This document shows, piece after piece, positions 1 to 6,103 of a DNA stretch of 64,000 nt. Within the stretch, counting starts at the first letter, position 1; every line of letters begins with the position of its first letter. A program made the position numbers and the translations under genes. The stretch lies in contig NZ_CP101943.1 of NCBI RefSeq assembly GCF_024508235.1, positions 930,001-994,000 of the forward strand. The letters are read 5' to 3'. The notes beneath the pieces were generated by a model. It ran no database searches. It was not told where the DNA came from and saw only the letters and a program-made list of their open reading frames with translations. The stretch is from Halococcus qingdaonensis (GTDB taxonomy: Archaea; Halobacteriota; Halobacteria; Halobacteriales; Halococcaceae).

Positions 1-180
1 CCGATCGAGCCGGTTTGGAAGAGTCTGCGCTGGGAAGCCTCGCCACTGATCGTCGAGAGCGCGGAGGAATTCCGCGCTCTCGTCACCGATCTGTTCGACC
101 GCCTCACTGATCGGCTGAGTTTCGCCGTTTCATGGATCGAGAAATTCCTCGCTCCGTATCTTCAGAAGTTATCTAAATGA
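1..180 (+). CDS. IS630-type transposase, C-terminal fragment (cut by window edge)
   Basis: Frame 1 is open from the window edge to a TGA at 178-180 and encodes 59 residues beginning PIEPVWKSLRWEASP and ending APYLQKLSK. The PIEPVW segment matches the region around the last catalytic acidic residue of IS630/Tc1-mariner-like DDE transposases, where N/H-P-x-E-x-x-W is typical. The rest lies outside the window, so I cannot tell whether the element is intact. A dispersed repeat starts almost directly after its stop codon. Codon use is a little more AT-rich than in the next genes, as expected for a mobile element. Confidence 0.7.
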   Translation, partial: PIEPVWKSLRWEASPLIVESAEEFRALVTDLFDRLTDRLSFAVSWIEKFLAPYLQKLSK

Positions 181-189
181 CTATCGCGC

Positions 190-415
190 CTTTCGTGATG
201 ACGAGAAAGCGAAGCTCTCTCGAACCACGAGGAGCCGAGGGCTTCTGCGGTGCGGAGCGGGTGTGGAGAGCGGTAGCATCCGCGCGAGCGGAGTGAGCGC
301 GGTTCACCGCGAGTGAGTGAAACGAACGAGTGGGTGTTTTTGGTCCAGATTTTTGCGAACCCCCTTGCGAGCGAGCGGAGTGAGCGAGCAACGGGGGTGA
401 AGTAAAAAGGTGGTC
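190..415 (+). repeat. Dispersed structured repeat, copy B (3' of the transposase fragment)
   Basis: About 225 nt rich in short inverted repeats (for example GAGCGAGCGGAGTGAGCGAG, 369-388) and containing GAGGGCTTCTGC. Its reverse complement aligns over most of its length with 16170-16440: a CACTTTTTTACT-like edge, a CGCAAAAA.CTGGAC core, GTGAACCGCGCTC.CTCCGC and GCAGAAGCCCTC. Relative to the gene before it, the repeat has the same orientation as copies A and C: GAGGGCTTCTG reads downstream from the stop codon. No coding potential is credible here. Confidence 0.65.
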
Positions 416-416
416 T

Positions 417-1559
417 CTAGATACCAAACGTCGCCCGGAGCATGTCGCGTGTGCCGGGCCCGAGCCCGACAACGAGCACCGCGAGCATCAGCAGGTAGGA
501 GTAGCGCGGGCTCTCCTCGAAGATCGTCTCGTCGAACAGCCAGATGACGCCGGTCGCGAGGACGAGTTTCACGAGCAGGAACGGCCAGGAGTCGCCGATG
601 ACGTCGATGATCGACGGCGGAAAGACCGTGGTGGTAGCGCCGACGATGATGGCGTTGATCGGATGTTTCGCGCTGTACTGGAAGGGGAGCCCGATGGCCT
701 GCGCCCAGTCCGAAGCCAGCACGTTCGCCACGCCGTCGACCGCCTGCGCCCAGAGGATCGCCAGCCCGATGAGGCCCGTGCCGGCGTTCAGGGCGGGTGC
801 GAGCCGGTCGATGGCGTAGTAGATGCCGACGGCGAGCGCCGAGGCGATGCCGAGCGTGAGCACGAGCATCTGCGGGTAGAAGGCGACGAACTCGGTCGAG
901 TAGGAGAGGAAGGCGAGGTAGGCGAGCGTCACGACGAGCGCGACCGTGCCCATCCCGGCGAGCGCCGGCTCGAACTCGGATATGACGTCGCGACGGGCGA
1001 GCCGGAGGCTGAGGAGGATAGCCGCGAGCGTGACGACGAAGACGGTGAGATAGATGACGGGGCTGATGATGAGCGCGTTCGCGGGATAGGAGATGGCGGC
1101 AGTCGCGTCGGCAGGGACGGCGTCGTTGGCGTCCTCGACCACCCGGAGCGCGCCGCCGAAGAGGGTGAACGGGATCAGTGCGAAGAAGAGCCGCCTGTCG
1201 GTGCCGATGCCGAGTCGGCGCACCAGGAGGAGCACGCCGGCGAGCATGAACAGCAGGACGACGGCGTACCCGGCCTCGGAGACGAGCGTGTAGCCCGGCT
1301 CGGCGACGGTGAGCCCCTGCGCCGCGGCCGCACGGCAGGTCTCGCTTTCGCCGAAGCGGCGGACCACTCCATCGGCCCGGACCGCACAGAGGGCGTTGTG
1401 GGCGTCGGCGTCGATCGGCCCCCAGAAGTATTTCCAGAGAAAGTTCGTATAGATTGCCCGCGGGAAGGCGAGCGCCCCGGCGGCGATGGCGAGGACGCCC
1501 GCGACGGCCGCCGCGAGCCACGCCCGCACGGGGTCGACCCGGTCCGCTATCGAAGCCAT
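417..1559 (-). CDS. DUF63 family integral membrane protein
   Basis: Encodes 380 residues from the ATG of MASIADRVDPVRAW. A longer reading would add an unlikely basic, Cys-containing N-terminus. Almost the whole protein is hydrophobic, with about nine to ten predicted membrane helices. An FPRAIYTNFLWKYFWGPIDADAHN segment near residues 33-56 is typical of the archaeal DUF63 family, whose members are about 300-400 residues and have no known function. It ends 1 nt after repeat copy B and is transcribed towards it. Family assignment is by pattern; no catalytic residues are evident. Confidence 0.8.
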   Translation of the reverse strand: MASIADRVDPVRAWLAAAVAGVLAIAAGALAFPRAIYTNFLWKYFWGPIDADAHNALCAVRADGVVRRFGESETCRAAAAQGLTVAEPGYTLVSEAGYAVVLLFMLAGVLLLVRRLGIGTDRRLFFALIPFTLFGGALRVVEDANDAVPADATAAISYPANALIISPVIYLTVFVVTLAAILLSLRLARRDVISEFEPALAGMGTVALVVTLAYLAFLSYSTEFVAFYPQMLVLTLGIASALAVGIYYAIDRLAPALNAGTGLIGLAILWAQAVDGVANVLASDWAQAIGLPFQYSAKHPINAIIVGATTTVFPPSIIDVIGDSWPFLLVKLVLATGVIWLFDETIFEESPRYSYLLMLAVLVVGLGPGTRDMLRATFGI

Positions 1560-1623
1560 GTTCTGGTGGGTACACGCCCGCCGTTTGACGGTTCCGATTG
1601 GACGCGTCGCTCCCGGCAATGGA

Positions 1624-1634
1624 TGGCTTTACGG
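1624..1634 (+). promoter_or_regulatory. TATA-like box of the 89-residue protein gene
   Basis: An AT-richer GGCTTTACGG stretch lies about 27-30 nt before the ATG at 1658, the spacing expected for leaderless haloarchaeal transcripts. It sits in the divergent gap between this gene and the DUF63 gene. Confidence 0.35.
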
Positions 1635-1657
1635 CCACGCCCCGCCTCCCTCCGACG

Positions 1658-1927
1658 ATGAACACACTCGCGAAGCGGATCCACAACATCGCACCCGATC
1701 CCGTCCACGTGACTTTCGCCGACGACTCGACGGCGACTTTCGAGATGCAGAGCGCCGAGTTCTTCCAAGAAGAGTTCCAGGGGGTCGCCACGCCGATCGA
1801 CGGGGATCGCGAACACCGCATCGTCGCCGGCGGCGCAAACACCGACCAGGTCGTCGTCGGTCGTGAGCGCGACGACGGCGGCTTCGAGGAAGTCGGTGCA
1901 ATCGTCGCAGTCGAACCTGCCGAGTGA
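1658..1927 (+). CDS. Small conserved haloarchaeal protein, function unknown
   Basis: Encodes 89 residues, starting MNTLAKRIHNIAPDPVHVTF and ending IVAVEPAE. It is acidic and soluble, with alternating beta-like segments (VHVTFADDSTATFEM, VVVGRERDDGGFEEVGAIVAV) that suggest a small beta-barrel or Sm-like fold, but I recognise no catalytic motif. I chose this ATG over one 60 nt upstream because the product then begins directly with the beta-rich core and a TATA-like box is correctly spaced. It is divergent from the DUF63 gene and followed by a strong stem-loop. Confidence 0.6.
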   Translation: MNTLAKRIHNIAPDPVHVTFADDSTATFEMQSAEFFQEEFQGVATPIDGDREHRIVAGGANTDQVVVGRERDDGGFEEVGAIVAVEPAE

Positions 1928-1947
1928 TTCTTAGACAGTAGTTGCGA

Positions 1948-1970
1948 GGGCAAGACGCTCCATCTTGCCC
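1948..1970 (+). terminator. Stem-loop after the 89-residue gene
   Basis: GGGCAAG (1948-1954) pairs perfectly with CTTGCCC (1964-1970) around a 9-nt loop, followed by CACTTTTCG. A second hairpin, GTGCCG/CGGCAC, spans 1980-1998. The pair sits between the convergent small gene and tRNA-Leu and may end both transcripts. The terminator role is inferred from position and shape. Confidence 0.45.
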
Positions 1971-2002
1971 GCACTTTTCGTGCCGCACGATACGGCACGC
2001 AG

Positions 2003-2086
2003 TGCGAGGGACAGGATTTGAACCCGTGGACCTCTACAGGAGCGGAGCTTGAATCCGCCGCCGTTTCCAGACTTGGCTACCCTCGC
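2003..2086 (-). tRNA. tRNA-Leu, anticodon CAA
   Basis: Read on the minus strand the sequence begins GCGAGGG and ends CCCTCGC plus discriminator A, a perfect 7-bp acceptor stem. The anticodon arm is GCGGA-TTCAAGC-TCCGC, giving anticodon CAA (codon UUG). A long variable arm (TCCTGTAGAGGTCC region) marks it as a class II tRNA, and the T-loop is GGTTCAAATCC. The 3' CCA is not encoded. A TTTACC box lies about 30 nt upstream on the minus strand. The IS5-type element is inserted about 110 nt upstream. Confidence 0.93.
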
Positions 2087-2188
2087 ACGCAGTCTTCCTT
2101 GGCTGTGGCGAGCGGTAAAGCGTTGCGGACGGCGGTGACCACGACGATAGCACCGGATATTGATAAGAATCGACACGAGTACGAATGG

Positions 2189-2196
2189 CCTCCAAC
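2189..2196. repeat. Target-site duplication, left copy (CCTCCAAC)
   Basis: The octamer CCTCCAAC lies directly outside the left terminal inverted repeat of the IS5-type element. It is repeated exactly at 3140-3147 outside the right end, so it marks the insertion target. Confidence 0.9.
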
Positions 2197-3139
2197 GGCC
2201 GTGTTTAATCGCATGACGGAAGTGGAATTTCCTGTTTTGCGGCCTGCTTGATGTTGTACACCGCACACATCAACGCGATCTCACGAAATTCTCGATACCA
2301 TGTCCGCGCTCGCAGGGCGACGCCCAGCGAGCGCTTGACCGAGGAGAAGACGGTTTCTGACATGGAGCGCTGGTGGTAGAGATCGTCGTCAATTCGGGCG
2401 TTGTGGGCGTGATCGTAGGGCTTGTTGATGCAGTGCTTGATCAACGGTCGGAGGTCAAGATCCTCACGGAGGTACTCACGCAGCCACGTGCAGTCGTAGC
2501 CTTTGTCAGCAGTGAGGATCTGCAACTCGTCCGCCTGCCGGCGGGCGAGTTGCATGCAGATGTCGGCGTCACTTCCTTCTCTGGTGGTCGTACAGTGCAA
2601 ATCGAGGATGACGTTTGTTTCTGCATCGACAAGTTTCGTGGCTTTGAGGCCCTGTACCTCGTATTTCGTCTTGTTGCAGTACGAGCGGCTCGCAGGCGAG
2701 CGCTCGAAGAACGTAGCGTCGATCGCTCCGATCGGCCCAGTGTTATGAAACTGCGCAGACTGCTGGAGAAGTGTTCGACAGACCGCCATCTCAATTCTAT
2801 CGAAAGCGAGACATAACGTCGATGGATGCGGGAGATCGGCCGGCTCAAGGCCGATCTCCCGCGATATTCGTGGCATTTCCGTCAACACATCGATCGTCAT
2901 CCGGTAGGTTGTATCGAGATAAATCCGGAGACAGTGGATGGATATCATCGCTGCATCGGTGAACCCGCCGCCACCTTCCGGGGCGGCGGGTTCGTCCCAA
3001 TCATCGGCAACCCTTTTGACGGCGAAGACAACACGTTCGGTGAAGCGGAAGATTTGCGTTGACATACTTCGCCGTCTTCCGCTTCAACTCCGTCACTCTG
3101 GCGACCTGATCCGACGTTGTCTAGCGATTAAACACGGCC
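2197..3139 (-). mobile_element. Complete IS5-family (ISH1-like) insertion sequence
   Basis: A 943-bp element bounded by perfect 16-bp terminal inverted repeats GGCCGTGTTTAATCGC (2197-2212, and its reverse complement at 3124-3139) and by identical 8-bp direct repeats CCTCCAAC. It holds one transposase gene on the minus strand. The perfect ends and intact target duplication indicate a recent, complete insertion. It lies between tRNA-Leu and the TATA-like box of the gene at 3193. ISH1-group elements of IS5 are known to give 8-bp duplications, which agrees. Confidence 0.93.
2205..3065 (-). CDS. IS5-family transposase
   Basis: Encodes 286 residues, full length for a compact ISH1-type transposase. 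The DDE residues can be placed: Asp in IDATFFERSP (about residue 116), Asp in TADKGYD (about 187) and Glu in SETVFSSVKRS (about 238), followed by the YREF segment typical of the IS4/IS5 superfamily. It catalyses cut-and-paste movement of the surrounding element. The TAA stop lies inside the left terminal inverted repeat. There is no frameshift, so it is probably active. Confidence 0.92.
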   Translation of the reverse strand: MSTQIFRFTERVVFAVKRVADDWDEPAAPEGGGGFTDAAMISIHCLRIYLDTTYRMTIDVLTEMPRISREIGLEPADLPHPSTLCLAFDRIEMAVCRTLLQQSAQFHNTGPIGAIDATFFERSPASRSYCNKTKYEVQGLKATKLVDAETNVILDLHCTTTREGSDADICMQLARRQADELQILTADKGYDCTWLREYLREDLDLRPLIKHCINKPYDHAHNARIDDDLYHQRSMSETVFSSVKRSLGVALRARTWYREFREIALMCAVYNIKQAAKQEIPLPSCD

Positions 3140-3147
3140 CCTCCAAC
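3140..3147. repeat. Target-site duplication, right copy (CCTCCAAC)
   Basis: Exact copy of 2189-2196, directly outside the right terminal inverted repeat. It lies about 10 nt before the TATA-like box of the next gene. Confidence 0.9.
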
Positions 3148-3156
3148 CGATCGCCG

Positions 3157-3167
3157 CTACGATTAAG
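3157..3167 (+). promoter_or_regulatory. TATA-like box of the small membrane protein gene
   Basis: ACGATTAAGTC is centred about 30 nt before the ATG at 3193. The insertion sequence ends only 18 nt upstream, so the core promoter survived but everything upstream of it was replaced by IS DNA. Confidence 0.4.
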
Positions 3168-3192
3168 TCCACTCGGTGCCCAGTCGCGCCGA

Positions 3193-3474
3193 ATGGAACC
3201 GCCACGGGGTATCTTCGGGATCCCACACGGGTTGCTCTCCTCGCCGGACGAGTGGGCCGCCCTCGGAATCGGCCTTCTCGCGCTCGCAGCGGCGACCTTG
3301 TACGACGGTGACCTCGACCTCGAACCCGTCTCGGGTGCGGCCATCGTTGGCATCGTCGTCGCGCTTCTCGTCTCATTCATTGCTCCCTCAGTCGTCACAA
3401 ACGAGTGGCACGTCCCCGTCATCGTGGTCCTCGCTGTCATCGCCGGGGTGATAATCGTCCACCAGCGTGGCTGA
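3193..3474 (+). CDS. Small membrane protein, function unknown
   Basis: Encodes 93 residues from MEPPRGIFGIPHGLLSS. Three hydrophobic stretches (about residues 21-34, 47-64 and 73-89) suggest a three-helix membrane protein ending in a short basic HQRG tail. I recognise no family. The start is the first ATG after the IS5-type element and has a TATA-like box at the right distance. Because the IS sits immediately upstream, expression may depend on the IS sequence. Confidence 0.6.
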   Translation: MEPPRGIFGIPHGLLSSPDEWAALGIGLLALAAATLYDGDLDLEPVSGAAIVGIVVALLVSFIAPSVVTNEWHVPVIVVLAVIAGVIIVHQRG

Positions 3475-3540
3475 TTCGAGGTATCGGAGACACCGGGTGA
3501 GCGCCGACGAAGTTACCCATCGTGACCCCTGCGTTCCGGT

Positions 3541-4068
3541 ATGGACGAACACACTCGTGACCCATCCGTGGAGCCACCCGACGGAAATCCGACGGGCTGG
3601 CGAGCGGACAGGGCGACTACTGCCGCCGACGGCGAGCGGACTGGAGGATCCGCGAGCGGCCAGTGGGAACATGCCACCCTCCGGCGAGCGCTCGATCACG
3701 GCGTGCGCCTCTACAATGCGGGCGAGTTCCACGACTCGCACGATTGTTTCGAGGCGGAGTGGTATAACTACGGCCGCGGCAACACGGAATCGAAGTTCCT
3801 CCACGGGATGGTCCAGGTCGCGGCGGGCGCGCACAAGCATTTCGACTTCGAGGATAACGCGGGGATGCGTTCGCTCTTCGAGACGGCGCTCGACTACTTC
3901 GTCGGCGTGCCGAACGACTTCTACGGGGTCGATCTACTCGACGTTCGCATGACCCTGATGAACGCCTTGGAGGAACCGAGCGTGCTGGCGGGCTGGATGA
4001 TCCGTCTCGACGGCGAGTCGCCCACGGCACGCCCGGTCGATTTCGCGTACGTGACGGCGCTCGACTGA
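3541..4068 (+). CDS. DUF309 domain protein
   Basis: Encodes 175 residues. After a low-complexity acidic N-terminus of about 40 residues comes the DUF309 core: [24 protein letters not shown] (about residues 51-74). The conserved H-D-x-x-E-x-x-W pattern appears here as HDCFEAEW, followed by [19 protein letters not shown]309 proteins are small helical proteins with possible metal-binding His/Asp/Glu residues and no established function. It is separated from the preceding gene by about 65 nt. Confidence 0.8.
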   Translation: MDEHTRDPSVEPPDGNPTGWRADRATTAADGERTGGSASGQWEHATLRRALDHGVRLYNAGEFHDSHDCFEAEWYNYGRGNTESKFLHGMVQVAAGAHKHFDFEDNAGMRSLFETALDYFVGVPNDFYGVDLLDVRMTLMNALEEPSVLAGWMIRLDGESPTARPVDFAYVTALD

Positions 4069-4122
4069 CCGCCCATCTGAGTACCGCGGCACTCAAAAAG
4101 GGTGGGTGAGTAGTGTGGATAG

Positions 4123-4953
4123 ATGCGAATCGAGCAGTTGGGCGACGGCGAACCGGAGATCGCCGTCGTCGGTGGCATTCACGGCGACGAGCCGTGTGGC
4201 GTGCGCGCGGTCGAACAGCTCATCGAGCGGGATCCCGACGTCGAGCGACCCGTCAAATGTATCGTCGCCAACGAGGAGGCGCTCGACCGTGACGTGCGCT
4301 ACACCGACGCCGATCTCAATCGGGTGTTCCCGGGCGATCCCGACGCCGACACCCACGAGGAGCGGCTTGCGGCGGCCCTGCTGGCGGAGCTCAAGGGCTG
4401 TACGACCCTCTCGATGCACTCGACCCAGTCCTATACTGGTACTTTCGCCGTTCTCGCCGACGAGACTCTGGCGCTCGCCCAGTCGATCTGTCCCTATCTC
4501 ACTCTCGACGCGGCCGTCGACACGAGCGCGTTCACGGAGGGGCGACTGATCGAGTACGCGCCCGTCGTCGAGGTCGAATGTGGCTATCAGGGCTCTGCGG
4601 AGGCCACCGAGCACGCCAGCACGATCGCCGAGGAGTTCCTCGCGGCGCTCGGCGCGCTCCCCGGTGGCGAGCCACACGACGAGGGCGTGCCGCTGTACCG
4701 ACTCACCCATCTCATCCCGAAGGGCGCGGCCGACGCCTACGACGTCCCGGCGACGAACTTCGAGCGCGTCGCCGCCGGCGAGACCTACGCGACGATCGAC
4801 GGCGAGGAACTCGTCGCCAACGAACCGTTCTATCCCGTGTTGATGTCGCCCTATGGCTACGAAAACGAATTCGGCTACGCCGCGGAGCTCGACGGACGGC
4901 TGGGTGGGTCGGCCGCCGGCGACGAGCGCGACCGGCCGGAAACGCCGCGGTAG
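4123..4953 (+). CDS. Succinylglutamate desuccinylase/aspartoacylase family zinc hydrolase
   Basis: Encodes 276 residues. Zinc ligands appear in VVGGIHGDEPCG (His and Glu, about residues 20-23) and SMHST (about residue 106). DADLNRVFPG (about residues 65-74) is the substrate-binding Asn-Arg segment of the AstE/AspA family (M14-related carboxypeptidase fold). The likely reaction is hydrolysis of an N-acyl amino acid or similar amide; the substrate cannot be read from sequence. It ends directly against the convergent UPF0179 gene with no spacer (4953/4954). Confidence 0.85.
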   Translation: MRIEQLGDGEPEIAVVGGIHGDEPCGVRAVEQLIERDPDVERPVKCIVANEEALDRDVRYTDADLNRVFPGDPDADTHEERLAAALLAELKGCTTLSMHSTQSYTGTFAVLADETLALAQSICPYLTLDAAVDTSAFTEGRLIEYAPVVEVECGYQGSAEATEHASTIAEEFLAALGALPGGEPHDEGVPLYRLTHLIPKGAADAYDVPATNFERVAAGETYATIDGEELVANEPFYPVLMSPYGYENEFGYAAELDGRLGGSAAGDERDRPETPR

Positions 4954-5403
4954 CTACTCCTCGGCGGGTGCGAACTCGACGAGCGAGAGCTCGCGATCGA
5001 GATGGCAGTAGTCGTGTGGCGGGTCGCCGATGACCTCCTGAATGCGGTACTCGGTGTCGAACGCCGCGCCAGCCGGCTCGCAGTACTCGTGGCTCGGACA
5101 GCCGGTGTGGGGACAGGGGCCGTCGAGTTTCGCCTTGCTGCCCGCGTAGGCGCTTTTCGGCGAGACGTTCGCCATCACGGGCGCAGGTTTGACTTCGACG
5201 GCGCGCACCCCTGTATCGTGGACGCCACATTCGAGCGTCTGGGTGTTCTCGCGAACGCTCGTGACGCGGTATTTCGTTCCCTCAGAAAGGTTGAGACACT
5301 GCTCGCGGTAGGGACAGCCCTCACAGGCGCTGGCCTCACCCTGATAGACAAACTCGGTGCCGACATCGGCGAGGCGCGTGCCGACGAGCGTGACCTGTGA
5401 CAT
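4954..5403 (-). CDS. UPF0179 family protein
   Basis: Encodes 149 residues from MSQVTLVGTRLADVGTEF; an upstream ATG 36 nt earlier would add an atypical basic stretch. It carries two cysteine clusters, C-x2-C-x5-C (CEGCPYREQC, about residues 27-36) and a second set around GPCPHTGCPSHEYC (about residues 96-109). These could bind zinc or an Fe-S cluster. UPF0179 is an archaeal family of this length without assigned function. It may be co-transcribed with the upstream 128-residue gene, 48 nt away on the same strand. Confidence 0.85.
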   Translation of the reverse strand: MSQVTLVGTRLADVGTEFVYQGEASACEGCPYREQCLNLSEGTKYRVTSVRENTQTLECGVHDTGVRAVEVKPAPVMANVSPKSAYAGSKAKLDGPCPHTGCPSHEYCEPAGAAFDTEYRIQEVIGDPPHDYCHLDRELSLVEFAPAEE

Positions 5404-5451
5404 GGTCCGCGCTACGCTGCGAACGTGAATAAGAAACACGTCTCGGCAGCA

Positions 5452-5838
5452 TCACTCCCCCGTGAGTTCGTCGAGTTTTTCGAAGTACTCCTCGCGAGGC
5501 ACCTGATAGAGTTCCCGATAGTCGATCTCGCCGTCGGCGAACCGTTCGGCGAGCCCGATAGTCCCGTCGACGGCGTCCGTCCTGGCATCGTAGTGGTCGG
5601 CATCGCGGTTGACCTCCGGTTCCAGAAACAGCGTGACGATCCACGGATCGGTCGGGTCGGGATCGAGTTCGCTGCCGGGGCGGCGCGAGCGCTGGCCGTG
5701 GGTCAGATAGAGCGTCGGCAGGCAGGGTGCGGGGAACTCGTGGCTGTCGAAGATGTCGGGGCGGAAGACGAGGATGCACTGGTCGGCGCTCTCGTTCCAG
5801 ATCGTCCACGAGTAGGGCAGCGCGTCGAACTCGCTCAT
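5452..5838 (-). CDS. Conserved haloarchaeal protein (DUF5820-like)
   Basis: Encodes 128 residues starting MSEFDALPYSWTIWNESADQC. It is acidic and soluble, with LFLEPEVNRDADHYDARTDAVDGTIGLAERFADGEIDYRELYQVPREEYFEKLDELTGE in its C-terminal half, a pattern I associate with the haloarchaeal DUF5820 family. No catalytic motif is seen. The ATG chosen removes a 19-residue Arg/Cys-rich extension. It is divergent from the PrkA operon, which begins 265 nt away. Confidence 0.6.
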   Translation of the reverse strand: MSEFDALPYSWTIWNESADQCILVFRPDIFDSHEFPAPCLPTLYLTHGQRSRRPGSELDPDPTDPWIVTLFLEPEVNRDADHYDARTDAVDGTIGLAERFADGEIDYRELYQVPREEYFEKLDELTGE

Positions 5839-5933
5839 GGGCGCTCTCGGTGGCGAGCGCCCAAATCCTCGGCGGTCGGTGCGGGCGTCGCACACGGAGG
5901 CTTCGGGAGGAATATGGCATAAGTAGGGGCAAC

Positions 5934-5945
5934 AGTTATATGTGT
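5934..5945 (+). promoter_or_regulatory. Candidate promoter of the prkA operon
   Basis: AGTTATATGTGT is the clearest TATA-like box in the gap between the divergent 128-residue gene and the first kinase. It would give a 5' leader of about 140 nt before the ATG at 6104, long for a haloarchaeal mRNA. The leader contains one of the window's rare CTAG tetramers (5963-5966). Confidence 0.45.
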
Positions 5946-6103
5946 TAATCCTTTTTCTCCTACTAGTATTGGTGGGTCATGCTACCGCGGTACGCTGCCG
6001 CGAACCTCCGGTACGGCTCGCCGATCTCGACGCGCCGCCCACGACCGACACGGACGACTACCGCGGTGAGTCCGCGCGTGGCTCCCGCGAGAGAGATACA
6101 ACA

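Noticed and set aside
361-400. Alternating GCGAGC/GAGCGG runs that look like a short CRISPR or tandem repeat.
   Set aside because: There are no regular spacers and no repeat unit of constant length; the pattern is an imperfect palindrome inside the dispersed repeat.
663-1661. Long antisense open frames opposite the DUF63 gene and opposite most other genes, including frames of over 400 residues.
   Set aside because: They are Arg/Gly/Val-rich mirror readings typical of high-GC haloarchaeal genes, have no family motifs, and overlap well-supported genes completely.
3388-4096. Possible minus-strand genes opposite the DUF309 gene.
   Set aside because: The plus-strand reading has clear DUF309 residues and an acidic composition; the antisense frames are Arg-rich without motifs.
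5942-6103. An in-frame GTG start that would give PrkA paralog 1 a hydrophobic, signal-like N-terminus of 54 residues.
   Set aside because: PrkA kinases are cytosolic and begin near the MSGDTNTLEALSEEY position. The added stretch lies at the TATA-like box itself and is not coding-like.
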